A stretch of DNA of 64,000 nt from Luteibacter aegosomaticola (GTDB lineage Bacteria > Pseudomonadota > Gammaproteobacteria > Xanthomonadales > Rhodanobacteraceae). Under the pieces are notes generated by a model that was not told where the DNA came from, ran no database searches, and worked only from the letters and a program-made list of their open reading frames with translations. Each line of letters begins with the position of its first letter. The stretch's first letter is position 1. Positions 44,103-51,061 of this stretch are shown one piece after another. A program made the translations under genes and the position numbers. Where the stretch lies: the NCBI RefSeq assembly GCF_023078475.1, contig NZ_CP095741.1, positions 992,001-1,056,000 on the forward strand, read 5' to 3'.

Positions 44103-44130
44103 GCTCCGAGGGATCGCCCCTCGGGGCTTT
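44103..44130 (+). terminator. Weak candidate terminator inside the island
   Basis: CCGAGGG and CCCTCGG form a 7-base stem followed by GGGCTTTC with only three T. It lies in the otherwise gene-free stretch 43969-44281. Weak evidence. Confidence 0.3.
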
Positions 44131-44281
44131 CTCGTGGGAGGGGAGGGGGGCAATCCTTGGGCCCTCGACTTGGAAGCCGACCGTCCTCTCATGGAGAGAA
44201 AAAATCCTCTCTTTGATTAATGCCATACGGCCAAATAATCTAAAGCCCTTGCCTGCCAACGGATACAGGGGAGTGGCGCAA

Positions 44282-45058
44282 TTGAATAGATTCGGATTAC
44301 GCAGGTCGATTCCCGCGGATGTGAAGCGTGCGATCAGACAACGATGTGGCTTCGGCTGCGTTGTCTGCGGGTCAAGTGTTTACGAATATGAACACATTGA
44401 GCCGACCTACGCTGAGGCGCAACGACATGACCCAGACTGTATGGCAACGCTGTGCCCGTCTTGCCACGGTAAAGTTACTCGCAAGCTTTGGTCAAAAGAT
44501 CGCATCGCTCGTGCGTCGGCAGATCCATTTTGCAAGAGAGAAGGTTTCTCTTTTGAGACGCTCGACCCGGGCGAGGCACATCCCTACATCGTTTTTGCCG
44601 GCCTGACTACCCACAACACCCCCATTCCCGTCCAGGTCGAAGATCAACCGCTCATGCGGATTGACCCGCCCGAACAACCTGGCGCACCGCACCAAATATC
44701 CGCTACGTTCTACGACGATCAAGGCCGATTAGCGCTCACAATTGACCGAAATGAGTGGCGGCCATCGATGAAGCACTGGGACGTTGAGCTAGTGGCTGAC
44801 CGTCTGACCATTCGTTCGGCTGCGAGGGAGATTGCCCTAAGCCTGCGATTTGTGGCGGGGGGTGGGATTGAAGTTGAGCAGATGAACATGCTCGTGAAAA
44901 AGTGGCGACTAGAAGGAAGTCGGGATCATCTTACGGTCTATCGGCCAGACGGCGGTATCTTGAACATGACTCAATGCGTAGCTAGCTACTGCAAAATCGG
45001 CCTTCAACTTGGAAGGGGTACACAGGTCGGTACGGGGAGGCTTTTTGGTGGTCTTTAA
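44282..45058 (+). CDS. HNH endonuclease-domain protein, island cargo
   Basis: A 258-residue protein with an N-terminal HNH/zinc domain: QRCGFGCVVCGSSVYEYEHI (CxxC then EH) and DCMATLCPSCHGKVTRK (N replaced by D/C-type spacing, second CxxC). The remaining 170 residues (IPVQVEDQPLMRIDPPEQPG; ISATFYDDQGRLALTIDRNE; GGILNMTQCVASYCKIGLQL) look beta-rich and are unrecognised. A TTG at 44282 eight bases after AGGGGAG gives the start MNRFGLRRSIPADVKR; another TTG at 44213 would add 23 residues. It is the only intact gene in the island, so it may be defence cargo; that is inference. Confidence 0.75.
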   Translation: MNRFGLRRSIPADVKRAIRQRCGFGCVVCGSSVYEYEHIEPTYAEAQRHDPDCMATLCPSCHGKVTRKLWSKDRIARASADPFCKREGFSFETLDPGEAHPYIVFAGLTTHNTPIPVQVEDQPLMRIDPPEQPGAPHQISATFYDDQGRLALTIDRNEWRPSMKHWDVELVADRLTIRSAAREIALSLRFVAGGGIEVEQMNMLVKKWRLEGSRDHLTVYRPDGGILNMTQCVASYCKIGLQLGRGTQVGTGRLFGGL

Positions 45059-45094
45059 TTATATTGGTCATGCAGTTAGGTTTGCTTTTCGGTG

Positions 45095-45110
45095 CCGGGT
45101 GCCGGCACCA
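45095..45110 (+). repeat. Attachment-site repeat, right copy
   Basis: CCGGGTGCCGGCACCA, identical to the tRNA-Thr 3' end at 42375-42390, in the same orientation, marking the distal end of the island. Confidence 0.85.
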
Positions 45111-45117
45111 AACAACG

Positions 45118-45147
45118 AAAAAAGCCCGCAGTGATGCGGGCTTTTTT
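45118..45147. terminator. Bidirectional intrinsic terminator beyond the island
   Basis: AAAAAAGCCCGC, loop, GCGGGCTTTTTT. It lies eight bases past the right attachment repeat and was probably the original terminator of tRNA-Thr before integration. Confidence 0.85.
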
Positions 45148-45166
45148 CGTGTCAGGGAGGGGTGAT

Positions 45167-45925
45167 ATGAAACGCGCGGTTCGCTGGTTCGTGCTGCTTT
45201 TGGCCTTTCTCGGCCTCACCGTTTCGCTCGCGGGCGTTTCGCTCTACGTCGCGCAGGACCAGCTCCTGTATCCCGGCGCCCAGGCGACCATGCCCTTTGG
45301 CGATCTTCGTGTTGAGCGGCCCGATGGCGTGATGCGCGGCTGGGTGATCCACCCGGAAGCTGAGGATGCCCTTATCGTGTTCGGTGGCAATGCCATGAGC
45401 CTCTCCCGCTACGCACCGCATCTTGCTGCCTGCTCCAGCCGCGCGATTTACCTCATGCCTTATCGCGGCTACGAGGGTCAGATGGGCAAGCCACACGAAC
45501 GCGATTTCGTCGCGGACGGCATCGCGCTGGTCGATGAGGCGCGGAAGAAGCACGCGCGTGTCGGGATCCTTGGCATCAGTATTGGCACGGGCGTGGCGAC
45601 GCAGGTGGCTGTGGCACGCAAGCCCGATCGACTCTGGTTGGTGACGCCGTACGACAAGCTAACGCGTGTCGCGAACGACACGATGGGCGGGTTGCCGGTA
45701 AGCCTGATCATGCGTGATGCGTTCGATAGCGAAGCGGCCGCACGGCAGCTGAGCGGTGTGCCTACGCTGATCCTTCAGGCGAACCATGATGAAGAGATTC
45801 CGGCAGCTCGCACGGAGCAACTGGTGCGCGCGTTGCCGCAAGCGCCCACGGCCTGGCTGCACGTTGATGCTGGCCACAACACGATGCTTTCGAGCGAGCA
45901 GATGTGTGCGGCGCTGCGAGAGTAG
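45167..45925 (+). CDS. Alpha/beta hydrolase with N-terminal membrane anchor
   Basis: A 252-residue protein: one N-terminal membrane segment (RWFVLLLAFLGLTVSLAGVS), then a YfhR/BEM46-like alpha/beta hydrolase with YLMPYRGYEGQMGKPHE, nucleophile ILGISIGTGVATQ (GxSxG), Asp in LQANHDEEIP and His in DAGHNTML. It probably faces the periplasm. The start follows CAGGGAGGGGTGAT. Substrate unknown. Confidence 0.88.
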   Translation: MKRAVRWFVLLLAFLGLTVSLAGVSLYVAQDQLLYPGAQATMPFGDLRVERPDGVMRGWVIHPEAEDALIVFGGNAMSLSRYAPHLAACSSRAIYLMPYRGYEGQMGKPHERDFVADGIALVDEARKKHARVGILGISIGTGVATQVAVARKPDRLWLVTPYDKLTRVANDTMGGLPVSLIMRDAFDSEAAARQLSGVPTLILQANHDEEIPAARTEQLVRALPQAPTAWLHVDAGHNTMLSSEQMCAALRE

Positions 45926-46139
45926 ATCAGTGGTACGAAAGTTCGTATCAGCGCGACCCGATGGAAGCACTTGGCGATGTGCTCCTCTTGACGACTTGGG
46001 TAGCTAAGACAATGGCAGGGTGCGGCTCGGCCGCAAATTCGTGACAACACCGGTTGACAGTGCGCGCTGGCAACACTAACGTCCGCCCCACGACTCACCC
46101 TTTGCTCGGACGATTAAGTTCGCAACCGCGCTCAGGGCG

Positions 46140-46167
46140 AAAACACCGGCCATCGCGCCGGTGTTTT
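46140..46167 (+). terminator. Intrinsic terminator before the NYN gene
   Basis: AAAACACCGGC and GCCGGTGTTTT form an 11-base stem with a 6-base loop, ending in T. It closes the transcript from the hydrolase side. The 170 bases between the hydrolase stop and this hairpin show nothing else recognisable. Confidence 0.7.
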
Positions 46168-46199
46168 CATTTGTACGTTCCCGACATGGAGGTCAGGGC

Positions 46200-46754
46200 T
46201 TGAGGACGTTTGCGTATGTTGATGGCTACAACCTGTTCTATGGATGCTTGCGTGGTTCGTTATTCAAGTGGCTTGATCTTGGCGAGCTTCTTCGAGGTAT
46301 CTTGCGTGTGCAGGACCCGGCGTCGACGCTTCTAGGTACTCGTTACTTCACGTCGCGAGTAATGCCTAAATTCAGTCCGCATGGAACCAAATCCGAAGCT
46401 GCTCAGCTGGCCTATTTGCGAGCGCTGGATGCGCAGCCGGATGTGCATGTGACACTTGGCAGATATACGGCTGTGAAGTTCAGGGCGATGCGCTTCTGCA
46501 GGCCGCCTAGGGCTGATAAGCGAGTGGCTACATGGCGCCTTGAAGAGAAGGAAACGGATGTGAGTCTTGCCGTTTCTATGTATCGAGATGTCGCGCTGGG
46601 CCTGGTCGATCAGATCATTCTTGTGTCGAACGACTCGGACCTCTCGCCTGCGCTTCGGATGATTCGTGAAGATTTTCCGGGTGTTCGCATTGGGCTTGTG
46701 ATCCCATCGCGGTCTGAGGGTGGCACTTCGGGCGAACGGGCGATTACGGAGTGA
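46200..46754 (+). CDS. NYN-domain (PIN-like RNase) protein, possibly frameshifted
   Basis: A 184-residue protein with the NYN/LabA-like fold: MRTFAYVDGYNLFYGCL (first Asp), LRALDAQPDVHVTLGRYTAV, EEKETDVSLAVSMYRD and QIILVSNDSDLSPALRMI (paired Asp). Such domains are predicted RNases. The TTG start at 46200 follows GGAGG. After VIPSR the sequence looks out of frame; the +2 frame continues RANGRLRSESARSLVDAVA, like the usual C-terminal part, so the last 15 residues may result from a frameshift near 46705. Confidence 0.75.
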   Translation: MRTFAYVDGYNLFYGCLRGSLFKWLDLGELLRGILRVQDPASTLLGTRYFTSRVMPKFSPHGTKSEAAQLAYLRALDAQPDVHVTLGRYTAVKFRAMRFCRPPRADKRVATWRLEEKETDVSLAVSMYRDVALGLVDQIILVSNDSDLSPALRMIREDFPGVRIGLVIPSRSEGGTSGERAITE

Positions 46755-47127
46755 ATCGGCCCGCTCTTTGGTCGATGCCGTTGCTTGAGGAACCTCAAGA
46801 GGTTGCTGCTTCGTTTCCTTCGCGTATATACAGCACGTGTGTTGAGAAGACTGATGAATCTGCGGTTGACCAAGAAGAAAGGTGACAGACCCTGGGGCCG
46901 CCGCGCTTGCAGCGCGCTTACGACGCCTTCATGGGTATCGCGGTGATCCCAGGCTTTACCTGTCATTGAGGGGTGTTGCTGACGCACGCCTATGGTCTGA
47001 TTCACGGGGTTGGATGTGAATCAGCGCCGGGAGTCTCCCGTCGTAGGCGTCGGCCGCGAACAATGTCAGGGAAGTCCCCTGCCGCAGTGCAACGTGGCTG
47101 TGATCCACCCCGGTGTAAACTTGCGGA
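46755..47127. other. Gene-free stretch after the NYN gene
   Basis: About 370 bases without a convincing gene. A perfect short inverted repeat CTTGAGGAACCTCAAG lies at 46784-46799 without a T run. The end of the stretch should hold the promoter of the rhodanese-arginase pair. Confidence 0.5.
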
Positions 47128-47520
47128 ATGAGAACTTTCCGCGTGTCGTTTGTGTGCGCCCTGTTGTCCCTGCCGCTGGCGGCCTGGGCGCAGGATGTGT
47201 CCCGCGATGCCATGGCGGCCCGTATGGCCGCGCATGACGCTCCGGTGCTGCTCGATGTGCGTACTCCCGCCGAATACCGCGACGGCCACCTTGCTGGCGC
47301 CCTGAACGTGCCGGTGGACGAGGTGGGTGCCCGCAACGGTGCCATCGGCGTGAAGCGCGATCAGGAGCTGGTCGTGTACTGCAAATCGGGCAAGCGCGCC
47401 GCGCGCGCCCGCGACACCCTGCAATCCCTGGGCTACACCAACGTGCACCTGCTGGAAGGCAGTGCCGACGCCTGGCGCGCCGATGGCCGCCCGCTGGTGA
47501 AAGAAAGCCCGAATCACTGA
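47128..47520 (+). CDS. Exported rhodanese-like protein
   Basis: A 130-residue periplasmic protein: signal peptide MRTFRVSFVCALLSLPLAAW AQ and a single rhodanese domain with VLLDVRTPAEYRDGHLAGAL and active-site loop VVYCKSGKRAARA (Cys present). It would transfer sulfur or bind thiols. It is 10 bases before the arginase gene and probably cotranscribed with it. Confidence 0.9.
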   Translation: MRTFRVSFVCALLSLPLAAWAQDVSRDAMAARMAAHDAPVLLDVRTPAEYRDGHLAGALNVPVDEVGARNGAIGVKRDQELVVYCKSGKRAARARDTLQSLGYTNVHLLEGSADAWRADGRPLVKESPNH

Positions 47521-47530
47521 GCCTGACCCC

Positions 47531-48451
47531 ATGAGCCCTACCACCCGTTCGGTCGCCCTGGTTGGCGTCCCCACCGATATCGGCGCCGGCCACCGCGGCA
47601 GTTCCATGGGCCCCGAGGCCCTGCGTGTCGCCCGTTTGGCGGAGCGTCTGGAGAAGCGCGGCATGCTGGTCGTGGATCGCGGCAATGTCGCTGGTCCGCT
47701 GAATCCATGGCAGCCGCCGACCAACGGCTACCGCCACCTGCCCGAGGCAGTGGCCTGGAACACCGCGACGCATGAGGCCATCTACTCGGCTCTGAACGAC
47801 GGGCACCTGCCGATCATGCTGGGCGGTGACCACTGCCTGGCCATCGGGTCGATTTCGGCTGTCGCGCGGCATTGCCGCGAGAAGGGCAAGAATCTGCGCA
47901 TTCTCTGGCTCGACGCCCACGCGGACTTCAACACGAGCAATATCACCCCGTCGGGCAACATCCACGGCATGCCGGTGGCCTGCCTGTGCGGCCACGGGCC
48001 GAGCGAGCTGACCAGCATCGGGGGCACGGTGCCGGCCATTTCCCCGGACATGATCCGCCAGATCGGCATCCGCTCGGTGGATGAGGGCGAAAAGCGCCTG
48101 GTCCATGAGGTGGGTATCGATATCTACGATATGCGTTATATCGACGAGATCGGCATCAAGGCGGCGATGGAAGAAGCGCTGGCCGGCGTCGATGAAGACA
48201 CCCACCTGCACGTGAGCTTCGACGTGGACTTCCTGGACCCGAGCATCGCGCCGGGCGTCGGTACCACGGTGCGGGGCGGCCCGAACTACCGCGAGGCCCA
48301 GCTGGTGATGGAGATGATCGCCGATACCGGCCGGGTGGGCTCGCTGGATATCGTCGAGCTGAACCCGGCGTTCGATAAGCGAAACCAGACGGCGAAGCTG
48401 GCGGTGGAGCTGGTGGAGTCCCTGTTCGGGAAGTCGACCCTCATGCGGTGA
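47531..48451 (+). CDS. rocF: Arginase
   Basis: A 306-residue ureohydrolase: LVGVPTDIGAGHRGSSMGPE, manganese ligands in MLGGDHCLAIG, WLDAHADFNTSN and SFDVDFLDPSIAPGVGTTV, and the C-terminal SLDIVELNPAFD. It cleaves arginine to ornithine and urea in arginine catabolism. Length is normal for bacterial arginases. The upstream rhodanese gene is probably in the same operon. Confidence 0.95.
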   Translation: MSPTTRSVALVGVPTDIGAGHRGSSMGPEALRVARLAERLEKRGMLVVDRGNVAGPLNPWQPPTNGYRHLPEAVAWNTATHEAIYSALNDGHLPIMLGGDHCLAIGSISAVARHCREKGKNLRILWLDAHADFNTSNITPSGNIHGMPVACLCGHGPSELTSIGGTVPAISPDMIRQIGIRSVDEGEKRLVHEVGIDIYDMRYIDEIGIKAAMEEALAGVDEDTHLHVSFDVDFLDPSIAPGVGTTVRGGPNYREAQLVMEMIADTGRVGSLDIVELNPAFDKRNQTAKLAVELVESLFGKSTLMR

Positions 48452-48454
48452 GGG

Positions 48455-48479
48455 GATCGCGCGCAAGCGCGCTCCCACA
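48455..48479. repeat. REP-type repeat, family A, single diverged copy
   Basis: GATCGCGCGCAAGCGCGCTC then CCACA, a right-arm family A core with one change (CCCACA for CCTACA), between rocF and trpS. Confidence 0.75.
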
Positions 48480-48554
48480 ACAGCAGGGGGTCGCCGGGGG
48501 CGGGGGCGCGGGCTACACTCGGATGGTTTTCGTCCGTTTCGTATCAAGGCCCTC

Positions 48555-49922
48555 ATGCGTACCCGCGTCCTTACCGGCATTACCACCACCGGCACGCCGC
48601 ACCTCGGCAATTACGCCGGGGCGATCCGTCCCGCCATCGTCGCCAGCAAGGATCCCAACGTGGATGCCTTCTACTTCATGGCCGACTACCACGCGCTGAT
48701 CAAGGCGGATGACGCCGACCGCGTGGCTGCCTCGCGCATGAAGATCACGGCCACCTGGCTGGCTGGTGGCCTGGACCCGACCACCGCGACGATCTATCGC
48801 CAGTCCGACATCCCGGAAGTGCCTGAGCTGATGTGGCTGCTGACCTGTGTCACCGCCAAGGGCCTGTTGAACCGCGCCCATGCCTATAAGGCCGCGGTGG
48901 ACAAGAACGTCGCCGAGCAGGAAGACGCCGATGCCGGCGTGACCGCAGGCCTGTACATGTACCCCGTGCTGATGGCGGCCGACATCCTGGCCTTCAACGC
49001 CAACAAGGTGCCGGTGGGCCGCGACCAGATCCAGCACATCGAAATGGCGCGCGACATCGCCCAGCGCTTCAATCACATCTACGGCCGCGACTTCTTCGTG
49101 CTGCCGGCGGTGCAGATCGAAGAGCAGGTAGCCACGTTGCCCGGCCTCGATGGCCGCAAGATGTCCAAGAGCTACGACAACACCATTCCGCTGTTCGACG
49201 GCGGTTCGAAGGCGTTGCGCGACTCGATCATGAAGATCGTGACCGATTCACGCGCGCCGGGTGAGCCGAAGGACACGGACGATTCCGCGCTGTTCACCAT
49301 CTTCAAGGCCTTCGCCTCGCCGGCCGAAACGGCTGCTTTCGCCGATGCGCTGCACGGCGGCCTGGGTTGGGGTGAAGCCAAGCAGGTGCTGTTTGAGCGC
49401 ATCGAAGCCGACGTGGCACCGATGCGTGAGCGCTACGACGCCCTGATGGCGCGCCCGGACGATATGGAAGACATCCTGCTTGCCGGTGCGGCCAAGGCCC
49501 GTGCGATCGCCGTGCCGCTGCTCGAGCAGCTGCGTGATGCGGTGGGCCTGCGCACGTTCCGCCCGGCCGTCAAGGCTGAGCCCGCAGCGGCCAAGCCGGC
49601 GTCGAAGGCCAAGCCACCGCGCTTCGCCAGCTTCCGCGAGGCCGATGGCAGCTTCCGCTTCCGCCTGTTCGGCGCCGATGGCGAAGAATTGTTGCTGTCG
49701 GTGGCCTACGCGGACCCGAAGGCGGCCGGTACGGCACGCCAGGTGCTCTCGACGCTGGGTGGCACGGCTGCGCTGATCGAATCGCAGGGTGATCACGTGG
49801 CGTTGCTGGTGAATGGCGAGATCGTCGCCAACGGCCAGCCCTATCCCGACGAGGTGGCCCGCGCGGCCGCCATCCTCCGACTGCGCGCCGCCCTCGACGC
49901 GCTGGCCGCCGCCCAGGACTAA
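48555..49922 (+). CDS. trpS: Tryptophan--tRNA ligase with C-terminal extension
   Basis: A 455-residue class I synthetase: TGTPHLGNYAGAIRP (HIGH-type), DQIQHIEMARDIAQRF and DGRKMSKSYDN (KMSKS at about residue 202). The catalytic body ends near residue 335, the usual size. A basic Ala/Pro linker (KAEPAAAKPASKAKPPR) then joins an extra domain of about 105 residues (FRFRLFGADGEELLLSVAYA) resembling the YegP/DUF1508 fold. Charges tRNA-Trp. The extension is unusual for bacterial TrpS generally. Confidence 0.95.
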   Translation: MRTRVLTGITTTGTPHLGNYAGAIRPAIVASKDPNVDAFYFMADYHALIKADDADRVAASRMKITATWLAGGLDPTTATIYRQSDIPEVPELMWLLTCVTAKGLLNRAHAYKAAVDKNVAEQEDADAGVTAGLYMYPVLMAADILAFNANKVPVGRDQIQHIEMARDIAQRFNHIYGRDFFVLPAVQIEEQVATLPGLDGRKMSKSYDNTIPLFDGGSKALRDSIMKIVTDSRAPGEPKDTDDSALFTIFKAFASPAETAAFADALHGGLGWGEAKQVLFERIEADVAPMRERYDALMARPDDMEDILLAGAAKARAIAVPLLEQLRDAVGLRTFRPAVKAEPAAAKPASKAKPPRFASFREADGSFRFRLFGADGEELLLSVAYADPKAAGTARQVLSTLGGTAALIESQGDHVALLVNGEIVANGQPYPDEVARAAAILRLRAALDALAAAQD

Positions 49923-49928
49923 ACGCCC

Positions 49929-50255
49929 ATGCGCTACCTCGCACTGATGTTGCTCGCTCCGTGGCTCATCGTGCTTGGCTGGGCGTATTGGCATTACCCG
50001 AAGACGTTGCCGCGCACCGCCGCGCGGCGCGCCTTCGACGCGTTGGCACTGGTGGCATCGGTCATCCTCTCCATCCAGGCCGCGCTCGTTGCGTACGACG
50101 CGGTAGAGCTCCCCGCAGCCGACGAGTTCGGCCCGAAAAGCGGCGCGATCTGGCAGCAGGTCGTGCCCGCGCTATACGGCTACGGCGCGTTCGTGGCGGT
50201 ACTGGCCGTAGCCCTGGTAGCCCGCCACCTCATCTGGAAACGCCGCCCGCTGTAG
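49929..50255 (+). CDS. Hypothetical membrane protein
   Basis: A 108-residue membrane protein with three predicted segments (ALMLLAPWLIVLGWAYWHY; ALALVASVILSIQAALVAYD; GYGAFVAVLAVALVARHLIW) and a basic end. It starts seven bases after trpS, so it is probably cotranscribed. A family A repeat provides its TAG stop. Family not recognised. Confidence 0.75.
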   Translation: MRYLALMLLAPWLIVLGWAYWHYPKTLPRTAARRAFDALALVASVILSIQAALVAYDAVELPAADEFGPKSGAIWQQVVPALYGYGAFVAVLAVALVARHLIWKRRPL

Positions 50256-50392
50256 GAGCGCGCTTGCGCGCGATTCCCGGGCCCGGGCCAGGCCAGGCCA
50301 GATACGAAGCATGTTGTAGGAGCGCGCTTGCGCGCGATCCGCCGGCAGGCGGCACGTTATCGCAAGTACATCGCGCGCGCGCGCGCTCCTAC
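50251..50392. repeat. REP-type repeats, family A, single copy plus inverted pair
   Basis: A single copy at 50251-50274 overlaps the stop of the membrane gene. A second copy at 50315 pairs with an inverted copy ending at 50392 that contains a CG dinucleotide run. They fill the gap to the convergent DUF1456 gene. Confidence 0.85.
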
Positions 50393-50401
50393 GCGAGCCT
50401 G

Positions 50402-50872
50402 TTATTTGGCGCCGCGCAGCCGCTGCGTCAGGCCCTTGAGGAAGTTGCGCAGGAACTGATCGCCGCAGGTGCGGAAGTTGCTGTGCTTGGGCTGGCGGAA
50501 GAGGGCGTTTACTTCGCCCTTGGACACTTTGAAACCGGCATCGGCCATGATCGCGATGATGTCGTCTTCCTTCAGTTCGAAGGCGACGCGCAGCTTCTTC
50601 AGCACGGTGTTGTTGTTGATGCGCGCCTCGACCGGACGGGCCGGCTGGCTCTCGTCGCGGCCACGACGGTGGATGATCAGGCCGTCGAGGAAATGGGCCA
50701 TGACCAGATCCGGCATGGCGGCGAAGCCGGGATCTTCCTCGTCCTTCTTCAGCCAGGCCTCGACCTCTTCGCGGGTCGCCTTGTGGCCAGTAAGCGCAAG
50801 GATCTCGACGACGTGGACGTCGCCCAGGTCGAGCATGTAGCGAATGCTACGCAGGGTATCGTTGTTCAGCAT
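50402..50872 (-). CDS. DUF1456 family protein (YehS-like)
   Basis: A 156-residue helical protein made of two similar DUF1456 halves: MLNNDTLRSIRYMLDLGDVH...EILALTGHKATREEVEAWLK and ARINNNTVLKKLRVAFELKE...DIIAIMADAGFKVSKGEVNA. E. coli YehS is the reference member; its function is unknown. Single gene. Confidence 0.9.
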   Translation of the reverse strand: MLNNDTLRSIRYMLDLGDVHVVEILALTGHKATREEVEAWLKKDEEDPGFAAMPDLVMAHFLDGLIIHRRGRDESQPARPVEARINNNTVLKKLRVAFELKEDDIIAIMADAGFKVSKGEVNALFRQPKHSNFRTCGDQFLRNFLKGLTQRLRGAK

Positions 50873-50907
50873 GGCGCCAAGGATACCGCCAAAACCCCCA
50901 AACCACG

Positions 50908-51002
50908 GTAGGAGCCCACCCTGTGGGCGACATCTTTTGCGGTACCGCTAGTGGCCCTGCTGCTCTTCTGCGAAAGATGTCGCCCACAGGGTGGGCTCCT
51001 AC
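50908..51002. repeat. REP-type repeat, family B, inverted pair
   Basis: Left arm GTAGGAGCCCACCCTGTGGG and mirrored right arm ending GGCTCCTAC flank about 40 bases. It lies between the DUF1456 start and the end of the 2-oxoacid dehydrogenase operon. Confidence 0.88.
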
Positions 51003-51010
51003 GACAGCAG

Positions 51011-51037
51011 AACGCCGCCCTTTTTGGGGGCGGCGTT
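51011..51037. terminator. Hairpin after the 2-oxoacid dehydrogenase operon
   Basis: AACGCCGCC and GGCGGCGTT form a strong stem around CTTTTTGGG. Neither strand has a long T run beyond it, so it may stop transcription only weakly or protect the 3' end of the operon mRNA. Confidence 0.45.
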
Positions 51038-51061
51038 CGCTTTTCAACCAAAAATCAGGCC

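Larger units (their letters stand above)
42375..45110. mobile_element. Small integrated island/prophage remnant at tRNA-Thr
   Basis: A 2.7-kb segment is bounded by a 16-bp direct repeat of the tRNA-Thr 3' end. It contains a broken tyrosine-recombinase gene beginning just after the tRNA, a fragment of an unknown gene, and an intact HNH nuclease gene of visibly lower G+C. This is the structure of a tRNA-targeted element that has lost most of its content and its ability to excise by its own integrase. Confidence 0.85.

Noticed and set aside
46784..46799. Perfect inverted repeat CTTGAGGAACCTCAAG as terminator
   Set aside because: No T run follows on either strand and the loop is only two bases; recorded only as a curiosity.
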